From positions 1-64,000 of the forward strand of contig CAYLOP010000002.1 of assembly GCA_964385305.1 (NCBI GenBank): 64,000 nucleotides of DNA, read 5' to 3'. The notes beneath the pieces were generated by a model that made no database searches, was not told where the DNA came from, and worked only from the letters and a program-made list of their open reading frames with translations. This document shows positions 52,336 to 60,800 of this stretch, piece by piece. Both the position numbers and the translations under genes were made by a program. Source of the stretch: CAYLOP01 sp964385305. Lineage in GTDB: Bacteria; Chloroflexota; Anaerolineae; Anaerolineales; E44-bin32. How positions within the stretch are numbered: the first letter of the stretch is position 1; every line of letters begins with the position of its first letter.

Positions 52336-52406
52336 CTGGGGCGCCAGGAGTCGAACCTAGATCCACGGATTCAAAGTCCGGTGTGCTGCCATTACACCAC
52401 GCCCCA
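52336..52406 (-). tRNA. tRNA-Gln (anticodon TTG)
   Basis: Read on the minus strand: acceptor TGGGGCG paired with CGCCCCA, D arm GTGT/GCAC, anticodon arm CCGGA-CTTTGAA-TCCGT with TTG at 34-36, and T arm CTAGG-TTCGACT-CCTGG. The first pair is the weak U1-A72 typical of tRNA-Gln and the discriminator is G. One mismatch at the base of the anticodon stem. CCA is not encoded. A TACAAT with a TG extension lies about 25 bases upstream and may be its promoter. Confidence 0.9.
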
Positions 52407-52496
52407 ATGGGTTCACAATGTGCGAGCGTTCAAAATTGTATCACACGCATTCAGCGGCACATAGACCGAATCGCCCTTCGCCAGGACGCACCCGAA

Positions 52497-53582
52497 CTAC
52501 CCGCCCTCATCCTCCGCCGTTTCACTGTCGGAGTCTTCATCCAGCAGACCTAGATCGCGCGCTTCCTTGAACGTAAGCATGCCATCATCGATCTCTTTGA
52601 GGACAGGGGAATCGGAAACCGCATCATCCCAAAACTGCTCTGCATCCTCGCGCGCCACTTCCTTTGCGGCGTTCTCCAATTCAGATTCCAATTCGTCATC
52701 CATGCCGTTTAATGCCACCCATTTCGCCCATTGCCGTGGTTGGTGGTGAGACAGCTGATCTGGTTCCAAGGGATTATCGAATTCAGCCGCGATCTCCGAT
52801 TCCGAAAGTAAGTCGATTAAATCATCTGCAGCCCGCCTGCCGAAGTGCACCACCGCACCCATCTGTCCGCCCATCTGACCCTCACGGAACACGATCAGCA
52901 GAGCATAAAATGCGCCCACATTCGTAAGGTAGAGCTTATGCGTGTCACCGTCAAAGAATTGGAAGTTGCCCGGCAGGAGGGAGCCCATCAAGCTGCTTAC
53001 CTTATAACCCGCGTTTAGGGTTGCCACAATGGATGGCAGGGCGGCTTCCAGGTCAAGGTCGTAAACTTCACCGGCGTGCACAACAATGTTTCCGCGATTA
53101 TCGATCAGTAGCGTCGCTAGCGCGCCAAGATCGCGGCGCACACCCTCCAGGCGTTCGATCAGCGGAGGCTTTTCCCCCTCCTGCACCACAACCGGGGACG
53201 TTGCGGCGATCTTATGCCGCAGAGCATGATCTACGGCTTCAATGAAGATGTCACCTTCTACCGGCTTCGCGAGGAAGGCGATCACACCCAGCGCTTCCGC
53301 TTTCGTATGCATCTCGGCAGAGAGGTGACCGCCGATGAAGATCACACTCGCGTTGGGGTTGTGAAGCCGTACTTTTTCAAGGAGATCAAACCCTGCCGAA
53401 CCAAGCATCGGGAAATTTACCACGAGAAGGTCGACAGGCGCCCTTCCAAGCTCTAAAACCGCATCTTCACCCGAAGTCACATCAACAACGACATAGTCGC
53501 GGCCATATGCCTCTAGGCTAGAACGGAGGAGCTGGATCACCTCCGGGCGATTGTCAACCAGCAAGATACGCGGTACACCCAT
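52497..53582 (-). CDS. Degenerate receiver domain fused to a roadblock/LC7-like domain
   Basis: 361 residues. Residues 1-120 have the CheY fold (ILLVDNRPEVIQLLR; VDLLVVNFPMLGSAGFDLLEKV; VIFIGGHLS; VIAFLAKPVEGD). The phospho-acceptor Asp is replaced by N56, the second acidic residue by N11 and the switch Thr/Ser by G84; only K106 is kept, so classical phosphorylation is unlikely. A linker leads to a roadblock/LC7-like domain (about 145-265: LGALATLLIDNRGNIVVHAG through VVHFGRRAADDLIDLL), often a small-GTPase partner or dimeriser. The C-terminus is acidic and helical. No GTPase gene is in the window. The transcript looks leaderless. Confidence 0.75.
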   Translation of the reverse strand: MGVPRILLVDNRPEVIQLLRSSLEAYGRDYVVVDVTSGEDAVLELGRAPVDLLVVNFPMLGSAGFDLLEKVRLHNPNASVIFIGGHLSAEMHTKAEALGVIAFLAKPVEGDIFIEAVDHALRHKIAATSPVVVQEGEKPPLIERLEGVRRDLGALATLLIDNRGNIVVHAGEVYDLDLEAALPSIVATLNAGYKVSSLMGSLLPGNFQFFDGDTHKLYLTNVGAFYALLIVFREGQMGGQMGAVVHFGRRAADDLIDLLSESEIAAEFDNPLEPDQLSHHQPRQWAKWVALNGMDDELESELENAAKEVAREDAEQFWDDAVSDSPVLKEIDDGMLTFKEARDLGLLDEDSDSETAEDEGG

Positions 53583-53589
53583 GGCTCAA

Positions 53590-53617
53590 ATTCTAGCACA
53601 TGGGCGAAAGTGCGCAA
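53590..53617 (-). promoter_or_regulatory. Promoter of the receiver-roadblock gene, leaderless
   Basis: Minus-strand TTGCGC (53612-53617), 16-base spacer, TAGAAT (53590-53595), followed by seven bases to the ATG at 53582. The expected start coincides with the start codon and there is no Shine-Dalgarno sequence. Confidence 0.55.
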
Positions 53618-53764
53618 TGGCTCGAAAGGCGCAACATTGGACCAATTTAAAGTGATGATCCTCTTATCATTGGCGGAGGTCATGCGGAAAGGATATCATC
53701 CAGCGCCTTCATCACATTTCAGCTCCTCAGCAGTTCAATCTCCATCCATCCCCCGGTCGTCATC

Positions 53765-53968
53765 CTACGGAACGTATTCGAGCAGATCCCCCGGCTGGCA
53801 GTCGAGTTCGCGGCAAATGGCCTCCAGGGTCGAAAAACGGATCGCACGCGCCTTATTCGTCTTGAGGATCGAAAGGTTTGGCAGTGTGATGTCGATCGCC
53901 TCTGCCAACTCGGTGAGTCTTACGCCACGCCTGACCAGCATCAAGTCCAGGTTCACTCGGATCGTCAT
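53765..53968 (-). CDS. Small XRE/Cro-type HTH regulator
   Basis: 67 residues, almost entirely one helix-turn-helix: LVRRGVRLTELAEAIDITLPNLSILKTNKARAIRFSTLEAICRELDCQPGDLLEY, read in order, matches the short stand-alone Cro/C1 regulators. No effector domain. It follows the DUF2975 gene by 7 bases; such HTH plus DUF2975 pairs recur in many bacteria and the regulator presumably controls its own unit. The likely operator is the repeat at 54647-54680 upstream of both genes. Confidence 0.88.
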   Translation of the reverse strand: MTIRVNLDLMLVRRGVRLTELAEAIDITLPNLSILKTNKARAIRFSTLEAICRELDCQPGDLLEYVP

Positions 53969-53975
53969 GGCCGCC

Positions 53976-54623
53976 TCAAACCGTCAGTGCCCGGTCGCGC
54001 TCGAGCTCCAATCCGTAGCTCCAGACATGCGCCAGCAGCAGGATCAGCAGGGATATTAGAATCACTTCAGAGTCAAAGGTGGGCCCCGGATTGAGCGCGG
54101 GCACGGCCGCAGGTAACCGATTCAGGATCTCCTTTGCCGCCATGTACTGCACAGCGGGATAGAAGATACCCACCAGAAGCACCACATACCCCAGCCGTCG
54201 GATGCGTTGTCCGGTTGCAGCACCGAAGGGCTCTCCATCGATGATAGCCCCCACGACAGCCCTGAGCAGGTAGAAAAGGTAGGCCAAGCCAATTGCGGCG
54301 AGCAACTTGGCGACATTGGCGATCACGATCAGAAGCGAACTGGTCGTCTCCAAGCGCAGCGTACCCTCGGCTTCCTCCATGAAGGCGGCCTGGATCACAC
54401 CCTGTGTCGAGCCATTGAAGACGACGTCGAATTGTGGCTCCTCCCCAGAACCGAGGATCACCTCGATCGAGGCTGTACCCAGGAAATCAGTCTGATTGAA
54501 GATGATTGGCGCAATCACCATCCAAATGACGAGAACGACACACACCCCAGCCAGCAAGTAGTAAATCACATCAACCACGACCTTCACAAAACGTGCCAGG
54601 CGCAGATTTTTCATGGTATCCAT
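53976..54623 (-). CDS. DUF2975-type four-helix membrane protein
   Basis: 215 residues with four hydrophobic segments (VDVIYYLLAGVCVVLVIWMVI, about 17-37; LLIVIANVAKLLAAIGLAYLFYLL; LGYVVLLVGIFYPAVQYM; VILISLLILLLAHVWSYG). The loop between helices two and three, RAVVGAIIDGEPFGAATGQRIRRLG, is the recognisable signature of the family (G-E-P-F then R-I-R). The central extracytoplasmic part between helices one and two is about 60 residues. Function of the family is unknown. A Shine-Dalgarno-like GGGAGAG precedes the ATG and a strong promoter lies upstream. Confidence 0.83.
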   Translation of the reverse strand: MDTMKNLRLARFVKVVVDVIYYLLAGVCVVLVIWMVIAPIIFNQTDFLGTASIEVILGSGEEPQFDVVFNGSTQGVIQAAFMEEAEGTLRLETTSSLLIVIANVAKLLAAIGLAYLFYLLRAVVGAIIDGEPFGAATGQRIRRLGYVVLLVGIFYPAVQYMAAKEILNRLPAAVPALNPGPTFDSEVILISLLILLLAHVWSYGLELERDRALTV

Positions 54624-54646
54624 AACGCTCTCTCCCGAAAAATGTC

Positions 54647-54680
54647 TGTTTTTCGATTAATATTTATTGTTGTTCGATAA
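54647..54680 (-). promoter_or_regulatory. Imperfect direct repeat downstream of the promoter (candidate operator)
   Basis: On the minus strand TTATCGAACAACA (near 54669-54680) and TTAATCGAAAAACA (54647-54660) repeat with about 22-base periodicity, two helical turns, between the -10 box and the DUF2975 start. The likely binding protein is the XRE regulator of the same unit. The repeats are seen; binding is inference. Confidence 0.45.
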
Positions 54681-54681
54681 T

Positions 54682-54710
54682 ATTTTAGCGTATATCAGTA
54701 AGATTGTCAA
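54682..54710 (-). promoter_or_regulatory. Strong promoter of the DUF2975-XRE unit
   Basis: Minus-strand TTGACA (54705-54710), 17-base spacer, TAAAAT (54682-54687): consensus -35, one mismatch in -10, optimal spacing. Leader of about 50 bases to the ATG at 54623. Confidence 0.8.
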
Positions 54711-55064
54711 GCCATGATAGAAGGGTAATAGATAGCAGGAAGGCTGGTGGTTGGGCAATCTCGCAGGCTTCTCAAATAACCTGTAACCTGTCAGATGAGA
54801 TCTGAACATACCCCCTGCCTCAAAGAGCGATTGCGGTGGATAGCAGGCCAATGTATGATCTAGAGAGTCGAAACATGCGTAACTCTCTGGAATCACTTCG
54901 ACCGCGCTTTATCTTGCTGGAGCCGGCCTGGAACTCCAGAGCACGCAACGCTACTCTGACGGATCGACGATGATACTTGGCGCGATGTGAATCTAATCGA
55001 TTTCTGACAGGATGAATGTGAGCATTGCGATCCAGCCACGAGGACCAGGTTTGAGGAGAAACAC
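54711..55064. other. Intergenic region before the Usp-transporter-Usp module
   Basis: About 350 bases between divergent units. No recognisable gene. GAGGAG at 55053-55058 is the ribosome binding site of the first UspA. I found no convincing promoter hexamers for the plus-strand genes; TGTGAATCTAATCG near 54985 resembles half of a CRP/FNR-type site but the other half is poor. Confidence 0.4.
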
Positions 55065-55511
55065 ATGCCCGGCATGCTCTGCGCTATCCGCGGCGGCCCA
55101 TCAAGCCAGTACACAGTCGACCATGCTGCTGCTCTGGCAGTCCAAGAGGGGCTGCCGCTCACATTTTTATACATTATCGACCTGGCCTTCCTCGCACGAT
55201 CAACGAGCAGCCAGGTGGGGCTCGTCACACGGGAGATGACCCAGATGGCCGAGTTCATCCTGCTCCAGGCTCAATTGCGGGCGCAATCGGTAGGGGTGGA
55301 TACGGAGGTTGCAATCCGCCGCGGGAAGGTCCAAGATGAGATCCTGGCAAGCTGTCGCAAAATGGCAGCGGATATCCTCGTCTTGGGGCAACCGGCGGAG
55401 GCACATGGTGAGAACATCTTCACGACTGATTGGCTCGAGTCGTTCAGTCAACGCGTCAAAACGGAATGCGGCACGCGCGTCATCGTCGTCAAGGGAAAGG
55501 AGAGCCTATAA
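55065..55511 (+). CDS. UspA-domain protein (first of two flanking a transporter)
   Basis: 148 residues with the alpha/beta Usp fold: an N-terminal strand MPGMLCAIRGGPSSQYTVDHAAALA, LPLTFLYIIDLAFL, a central helix and ADILVLGQPAEAHGENIF, ending TECGTRVIVVKGKE. The GxxGxxxxxxxxxG(S/T) nucleotide loop of ATP-binding Usp proteins is not recognisable, so it may belong to the non-ATP-binding type. The ATG follows GAGGAG by 6 bases. It is the first gene of a plus-strand trio, 43 bases before the transporter. The opening CAIRGGPSSQ and layout resemble the third gene, so the two are probably paralogues. Confidence 0.85.
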   Translation: MPGMLCAIRGGPSSQYTVDHAAALAVQEGLPLTFLYIIDLAFLARSTSSQVGLVTREMTQMAEFILLQAQLRAQSVGVDTEVAIRRGKVQDEILASCRKMAADILVLGQPAEAHGENIFTTDWLESFSQRVKTECGTRVIVVKGKESL

Positions 55512-55554
55512 ACGCCTGGGAGCATGATCGAGGAATCTTGAGAGGAATTGCACG

Positions 55555-57318
55555 ATGACCTGCAAACGGATCGGTTATTGGGGTGTTGCCCTTGTTTCGA
55601 TCCTGATCCTATCGCTCACATTCGTGATGCCCGCAGCAGGAGGCCGCGACGATGTCGAGCGCAAGCGCGAGGTCACGCTCACATTGCTCGGCCACGTCGT
55701 CAATACACAGGGTACGGCTATCGACGAGGCCGAGGTGCGCGTGTTCTTCGGTGGCGCGCTGCAGACCCTGGAGGTTGCAGGCAAGCGCACACAGGTCGCG
55801 CTCACCGACCAGGAAGGGCTCTTTGTCGCGGACCTCACGCTAAAGGATGGTCTGACAGAAAAGGACTCCGTAGCCGTTGAGATCAGCAGGCCGGGATTCC
55901 GCACGATCCATAAGGGTTTCGCCATGCAGGGTGTCGCTCATACGGATGACCACTACTACCTGCAAGCGCCGGACTTCGTCATGCCTCGCATCTTCCACCC
56001 CGCGTTCTACCTTGCCACGGGCATCTTCCTGGTCGTCTTCGGCGTCATTTCGCTCAGCCTGCTGCATGAGACCATCGCAGCTTTGCTCGGCGTGGCGAGC
56101 ATGCTGGGCATCAGTTATTTCTTCGGCGTCTCCAACACCGACTTCTGGATCATCGATTTCGACCGCGCCATCTCCTTCATCGATTTCAATGTTATCTTCT
56201 TGCTGCTGACCATGATGATATTTATGGCGGTGATGAGCCAGACGGGTGTTTTCCAATGGCTGGCATTCCAGGCTTTCCGCCTAGCGCGCGGCAAGACCTT
56301 TCTGGTGGCAGCCGGCCTTATCGTCATAACCGGCATCACCTCCTCCATCCTCAACGACACAACGGTGATGCTCCTGATGACCCCCGTCAGCATCCAGATC
56401 GCCTTGGCGCTCGGCATCCATCCCGCCGCCATCGTTGTCCCGGAGGTTCTGGCCTCCAACATCGGCGGCGCCGCAACCTTGATCGGCAATCCGCCCAACA
56501 CGATCATTGGCTCGTATGTTGGCCTGGGCTTCAACGCCTTTATCGTAAATATGCTGCCCATCTCCGCCATGAGCATGATCATCCTTGTTGTGATGACGCG
56601 CTGGCTGTACCGAAACGAGTTCCTCCGGGAGGGCAAGGCCCCCTCCGCGGTGCTCGTCGAGCAATTGCAGGAAGGTGCACAGATCACCGACGTGCGACTA
56701 CTGCAAAAATCTGTGATCCTATTCAGCCTTACCCTGATCCTGTTCTTCCTCGGTGATAGATTCAGCATGCCGCCCGCCGTGGTCACCATTCTGGGATCGT
56801 CCGCCCTGCTACTGTGGGTGCGACCCAATGTGAATGACATGCTGCGTGAGGTCGACTGGACCACGCTGGTGTTCTTCATGAGCCTGTTCATGATGGTAGG
56901 AGGTATTCAGGAGGTGGGGCTCATCCAACTCATCGCCGAAACGGTCAAGAACCTTGCCGGCAGCAACCTACTCCTGGCCACCGCGCTTGTGATCTGGGTG
57001 TCGGCGTTTGCCTCTGCGATTGTCGCCAATATCCCCTTCACGAGCGCCATCGTCCCGGTGACCGTCTTCCTGACACAGACGATCCCCGGCGCGGAGAACA
57101 ACGTGCTCTATTGGGCGCTGTCGCTGGGCGCGTGCTTGGGCGGCAACGCCACCTACATTGGTTCCGCGCCCAACATCATCGCCATGGGCATCCTTGATCG
57201 AGCGGGCTACAGGCTCAAATTCAGTGAATTCTCACGGGTCGGCGTCCCCATCACGATTGTGACCGTCCTGGTGCCGATGCTCTGGATATTTGTTCGCTAT
57301 TTTTGGTTGATCTTCTAG
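55555..57318 (+). CDS. NhaD/ArsB-type ion transporter with extracytoplasmic N-terminal domain
   Basis: 587 residues. Order: signal-type hydrophobic segment (about 8-28, ending VMPAAGG), an Ig/carboxypeptidase-regulatory-like beta domain (about 38-135: TLTLLGHVVNTQGTAIDEAEVRVFFGG and LTDQEGLFVADLT), then about 11 helices of the ion-transporter superfamily. Signature stretches are SSILNDTTVMLLMTPV, NIGGAATLIGNPPNTIIGS and, in the second half, CLGGNATYIGSAPNIIAMG, the paired re-entrant hairpins of NhaD/ArsB/SLC13-like proteins. The substrate could be Na+/H+, arsenite or an organic anion. The N-terminal domain is an unusual addition. Between two Usp genes, only 10 bases from the second. Confidence 0.85.
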   Translation: MTCKRIGYWGVALVSILILSLTFVMPAAGGRDDVERKREVTLTLLGHVVNTQGTAIDEAEVRVFFGGALQTLEVAGKRTQVALTDQEGLFVADLTLKDGLTEKDSVAVEISRPGFRTIHKGFAMQGVAHTDDHYYLQAPDFVMPRIFHPAFYLATGIFLVVFGVISLSLLHETIAALLGVASMLGISYFFGVSNTDFWIIDFDRAISFIDFNVIFLLLTMMIFMAVMSQTGVFQWLAFQAFRLARGKTFLVAAGLIVITGITSSILNDTTVMLLMTPVSIQIALALGIHPAAIVVPEVLASNIGGAATLIGNPPNTIIGSYVGLGFNAFIVNMLPISAMSMIILVVMTRWLYRNEFLREGKAPSAVLVEQLQEGAQITDVRLLQKSVILFSLTLILFFLGDRFSMPPAVVTILGSSALLLWVRPNVNDMLREVDWTTLVFFMSLFMMVGGIQEVGLIQLIAETVKNLAGSNLLLATALVIWVSAFASAIVANIPFTSAIVPVTVFLTQTIPGAENNVLYWALSLGACLGGNATYIGSAPNIIAMGILDRAGYRLKFSEFSRVGVPITIVTVLVPMLWIFVRYFWLIF

Positions 57319-57328
57319 GGAGAAAATT

Positions 57329-57751
57329 ATGGGAAAAATTCTATGCGCCACTCGGGGGGGAGAAGCGAGCCAACGAACCCAAGACGCCGCCATCTCACTG
57401 GCAAGGGAACACGGCGACCAGCTGGTGTTCGTTTATGTTTCCGATGTCCACTTCCTCGATAAAACCGCTGAACCCATCGTTGTCGATGCCGAGAACGAGG
57501 TCACCAAACTAGGTAAGTTCCTGCTCTTGATGGCCAAGGAGCGGGCGAAGGAAGCAGGTGTCGAAGCCGAGACCGTACTCTACGAGGGGAAACTACGCGA
57601 GCAGCTACTGCAGGCGATCGAGGAACAGGGCGCCACGCTCTTCGTCCTGGGCCGCCCCACGGAGACCCAGAACGTCTTCCGGTTGTCGAGCCTTGAGAAA
57701 TTTGCCGCCGACATCACCGCGCAGACCGGCGTTGAAACGCGCATTTTATAG
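57329..57751 (+). CDS. UspA-domain protein (second of two flanking a transporter)
   Basis: 140 residues: GKILCATRGGEASQRTQDAAISLAREHGDQLVFVYVSD, a central helical part (LLMAKERAKEAGVEAETVLYEGK) and GATLFVLGRPTETQNVF. As in the first Usp gene, the Gly-rich ATP-binding loop is not recognisable. GGGAG lies 7 bases before the ATG. Likely a paralogue of the first Usp gene, and probably a cytoplasmic partner of the transporter, as Usp domains elsewhere bind or are fused to transporters; that role here is inference. Confidence 0.85.
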   Translation: MGKILCATRGGEASQRTQDAAISLAREHGDQLVFVYVSDVHFLDKTAEPIVVDAENEVTKLGKFLLLMAKERAKEAGVEAETVLYEGKLREQLLQAIEEQGATLFVLGRPTETQNVFRLSSLEKFAADITAQTGVETRIL

Positions 57752-57892
57752 ATGGTTGAACCTTATTTGTGTAGATGCACAGTATGCCGTCTAATCTGAG
57801 GCCTCCGCACCAAGACAGAATATTAATGATCAGCCGCGAATGGTAGCGCACTCTTATAAAGCCTCTCCCAGGAAAACGTGGATGTGCACGAT

Positions 57893-60800
57893 CTAATACT
57901 GCGTTTCCCGGCCGAGGATCATCAAGGCCAGCGACAGCACCCGACCAGACTCCTCCAACTTTTCCACGGATATATTCTCAAATGTGTCTGAGACTGTCCG
58001 GGAGGACGCTTCCCATCCAGCATAACTCAGGCCGAGGCTGGGGGCCTCCTCTCCACTGTCGAAGGCCGACCCCTGCTCGAAGACGACGCTGATATCGACT
58101 TCGTCCCCAGCTCGCGCAACCGCCACGCCCATCTGACGGGCTGCGGTCTCCAGCAGATTAGCCAAGCGCAGGCTCCCGCCGGAGGACATCACAAGCCCAC
58201 CCCCGTCCCCCTCGCCCAGACCACGCAACTGCACGATCGCCTCGACCTCGAAGGAGTTCGAGAATCCCAGCTTTGATTGTAAGTAATTGGAGACATCGAG
58301 CGGTCTGACTGGGTTGCCGCCATCGAGCCCCTCGCCGCTGTAGGCCACAAACAGGAACGTCTTATAAGGCTGATAGCCCGTCTCCTGCATCGTCCGGATG
58401 ACCTCCATCATGGCGGCTAGGCCGCTTGCATTATCGTTCGCGCCTTGCATCGGCGGGTCAAACGGTCTTGCTGGTGGGTTGTCGTACTGCGCCAGCACGA
58501 CGATCAGGCGCTGGTCCAGTTTGCTCCCACCCACACCCGCCACGCCAGGGAGATGGCCGATGATGTTGACGACAGGCTGCCGCTCGGTGATCTCTCCCTG
58601 AACAACCATCGCCGCCTCCGTGCTGGTGGGGAGTTCGAAGATCTTCTCCCTTGTGAGCTCCTCCTTCATGAGACGCAGGTCCGCAACCGTTTGACCTGTT
58701 CCCCGCAGAATGCGATCTGCCGTCTCCTCGGTGATCCACAGCATCGGTGTGACCAAACCGACGGGCCGCGAGGTGCCGTAAATCATCGTTGTTGGATCGC
58801 GTGACGAGAGTGTGTGGACGCGCGCCAGTTCGCGCTCGTTTGCCACAACCACAAGTACACCGGCATGGGAAATCTCATGCAGCATGGAAGCCTCTTCCCC
58901 GCTGAGAACCATGATGAGCTCCCCGGAGTAATCGACGTCCTCAAGTACGATGTAGGACGCAAAATATGTGGACCTCGAGAGCTCTCCGAATGCGACAAAG
59001 CGCACGTTTCCCATGCCAATACCCATGTTGCGCTCAATGCCGGGGAACTCGGCAAAATCTTGGCCATACACCAGAGCCCTTCCACCGTCATTGATGACGA
59101 AACTCGGGGGCGCCTCGATTGTCTCATAGCTCCGCTCGCGGAATTGGTAATAAGAATATTTTTCGCCGGCAGCTTGCAAGCCAATGGATTCGAATTGCTG
59201 GGCGATCCACGATGCGGCAACATCCAAACCCACCGTGCCGAGTGCCCGGCCTTCCACCGCCGGGTCGGTGAGCGCCTGGATATCCTGCAGCGCTCGCTGC
59301 CCATTAAATGCCTCTGCCTGGCCTTTGTAATATACGATCGATCCAGTCGCTCCCTGTATCCATGTTAACGCTACGATGCCCGCAATCGCTGCGCCGACCG
59401 TGTAGCGATTGACCAGGCGGCTGATATGAACGCCCACACCCTCAACCATTCGCCGAATGCCCTCGCCAAACAGATTGAACCCAAGGATGGCAATAAAGAA
59501 GGCCAGCGCGGGGTAGAGCGCCGTCCACGGAAAGGCGCGTGCGTAATGGCGCACATTGCTCAGCAGGGCGCCCCATTCCGGCACGTCCGAATAATGGAAC
59601 GGCGCTGAAGCAACATCCAATTCGGCGAATGCCCCGCCGCCGATGAAAATCCCCACAAATCCCAATTCGCCCAGGAGCATGAGCACAGCGCCCATCTCTA
59701 AGGCCGTCAAGGAGATCAAGGCAGGGACCAGGTTGGGAAGGATGTGCTTCATGATGATGTGCGGCGTGCGCACACCCACCGCAAAGGCGCTCTCGATGAA
59801 CGTCTTCGGCTTCATCGCCATCACTTCACCGCGCACGTACTGCATCGCCTCACCCCACCCCACGAAACAAAGCGAGATCACAAAGGGTCCAAACCCCTCG
59901 CGAATCCCCAAAGCGAGGATAAGCGTCATGGCAAGAAGTAAGGCCGGGAAAGCGGAGATAATCTCGGCTAAACCCATGATCACCCGGTCCACCCAGCCTC
60001 CGCTGTTCCAGCCGGCGATCGCTCCGAGGACGAACCCCACAAACATGCGCGCCGCCACTACGGCCGCTGCAAGTCGGAACGTTTGGAAAGCCCCCGCCAA
60101 TATAAGGCTCATGACGTCGCGCCCTAAGACATCCGTTCCCCAGGGGAAAGCATCGTCGGGTTGGAAAGGCGGTACGTAAAATTCTCCCTCGACGATCGTC
60201 AGGCCGCGGGTTGTATAAGGACTGTGCGGCGAAAGGTGCGCGCCGAAGAAAAAGATCACCAGGATGCAGACGACCAGGATTGCTCCTAGCATGAAAGGTA
60301 AATTTCCAAGCGTCTCCCGCAGCCACATCCGCCGCGTGTCCCGGCGGTCGCTAAACTCGCCAAAACTGTTCACATCATCACGCAAAACTGAGGTCAAGGG
60401 TGGCAGGGATGATTCACCCTTACGCCTCTCCATCCAGCGTGTGATGGGGTTATAAGCGACGAAATCGGAGAGATACGCCTTCACAATACGAAGTATCTCT
60501 CGCATACTGGCACGTTCTGCGAGGCCCACCCGACCATTCGTCTCCCTCAGACGAGGATCGAGCAGTCTATAGAGCAAATCGACGATCAAGTTGATCAGGA
60601 TGAAGATCACACCCAGACACATCACAAGCGCCACGGTGAGATTATCGTCCTGTTGGGAGATGGCTTTAAGCAATGTAAAACCCAACCCCGGCCAACTGAA
60701 GAAAAACTCTACGACTGGGAGACTGCTGAGGGTAAAGCGGAGTGACAATCCAATGGTTGTGATGATTGGCAAAGCTGCGTTCTGCATCACGTGCCGGAAC

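Noticed and set aside
54980..54998. CRP/FNR-like site TGTGAATCTAATCG upstream of the Usp gene
   Set aside because: Only one half-site matches and there is no promoter nearby to give it a context.
54893..55258. Minus-strand frame over the first Usp gene
   Set aside because: Antisense to a protein with a recognisable Usp fold and a good ribosome binding site; no features of its own.
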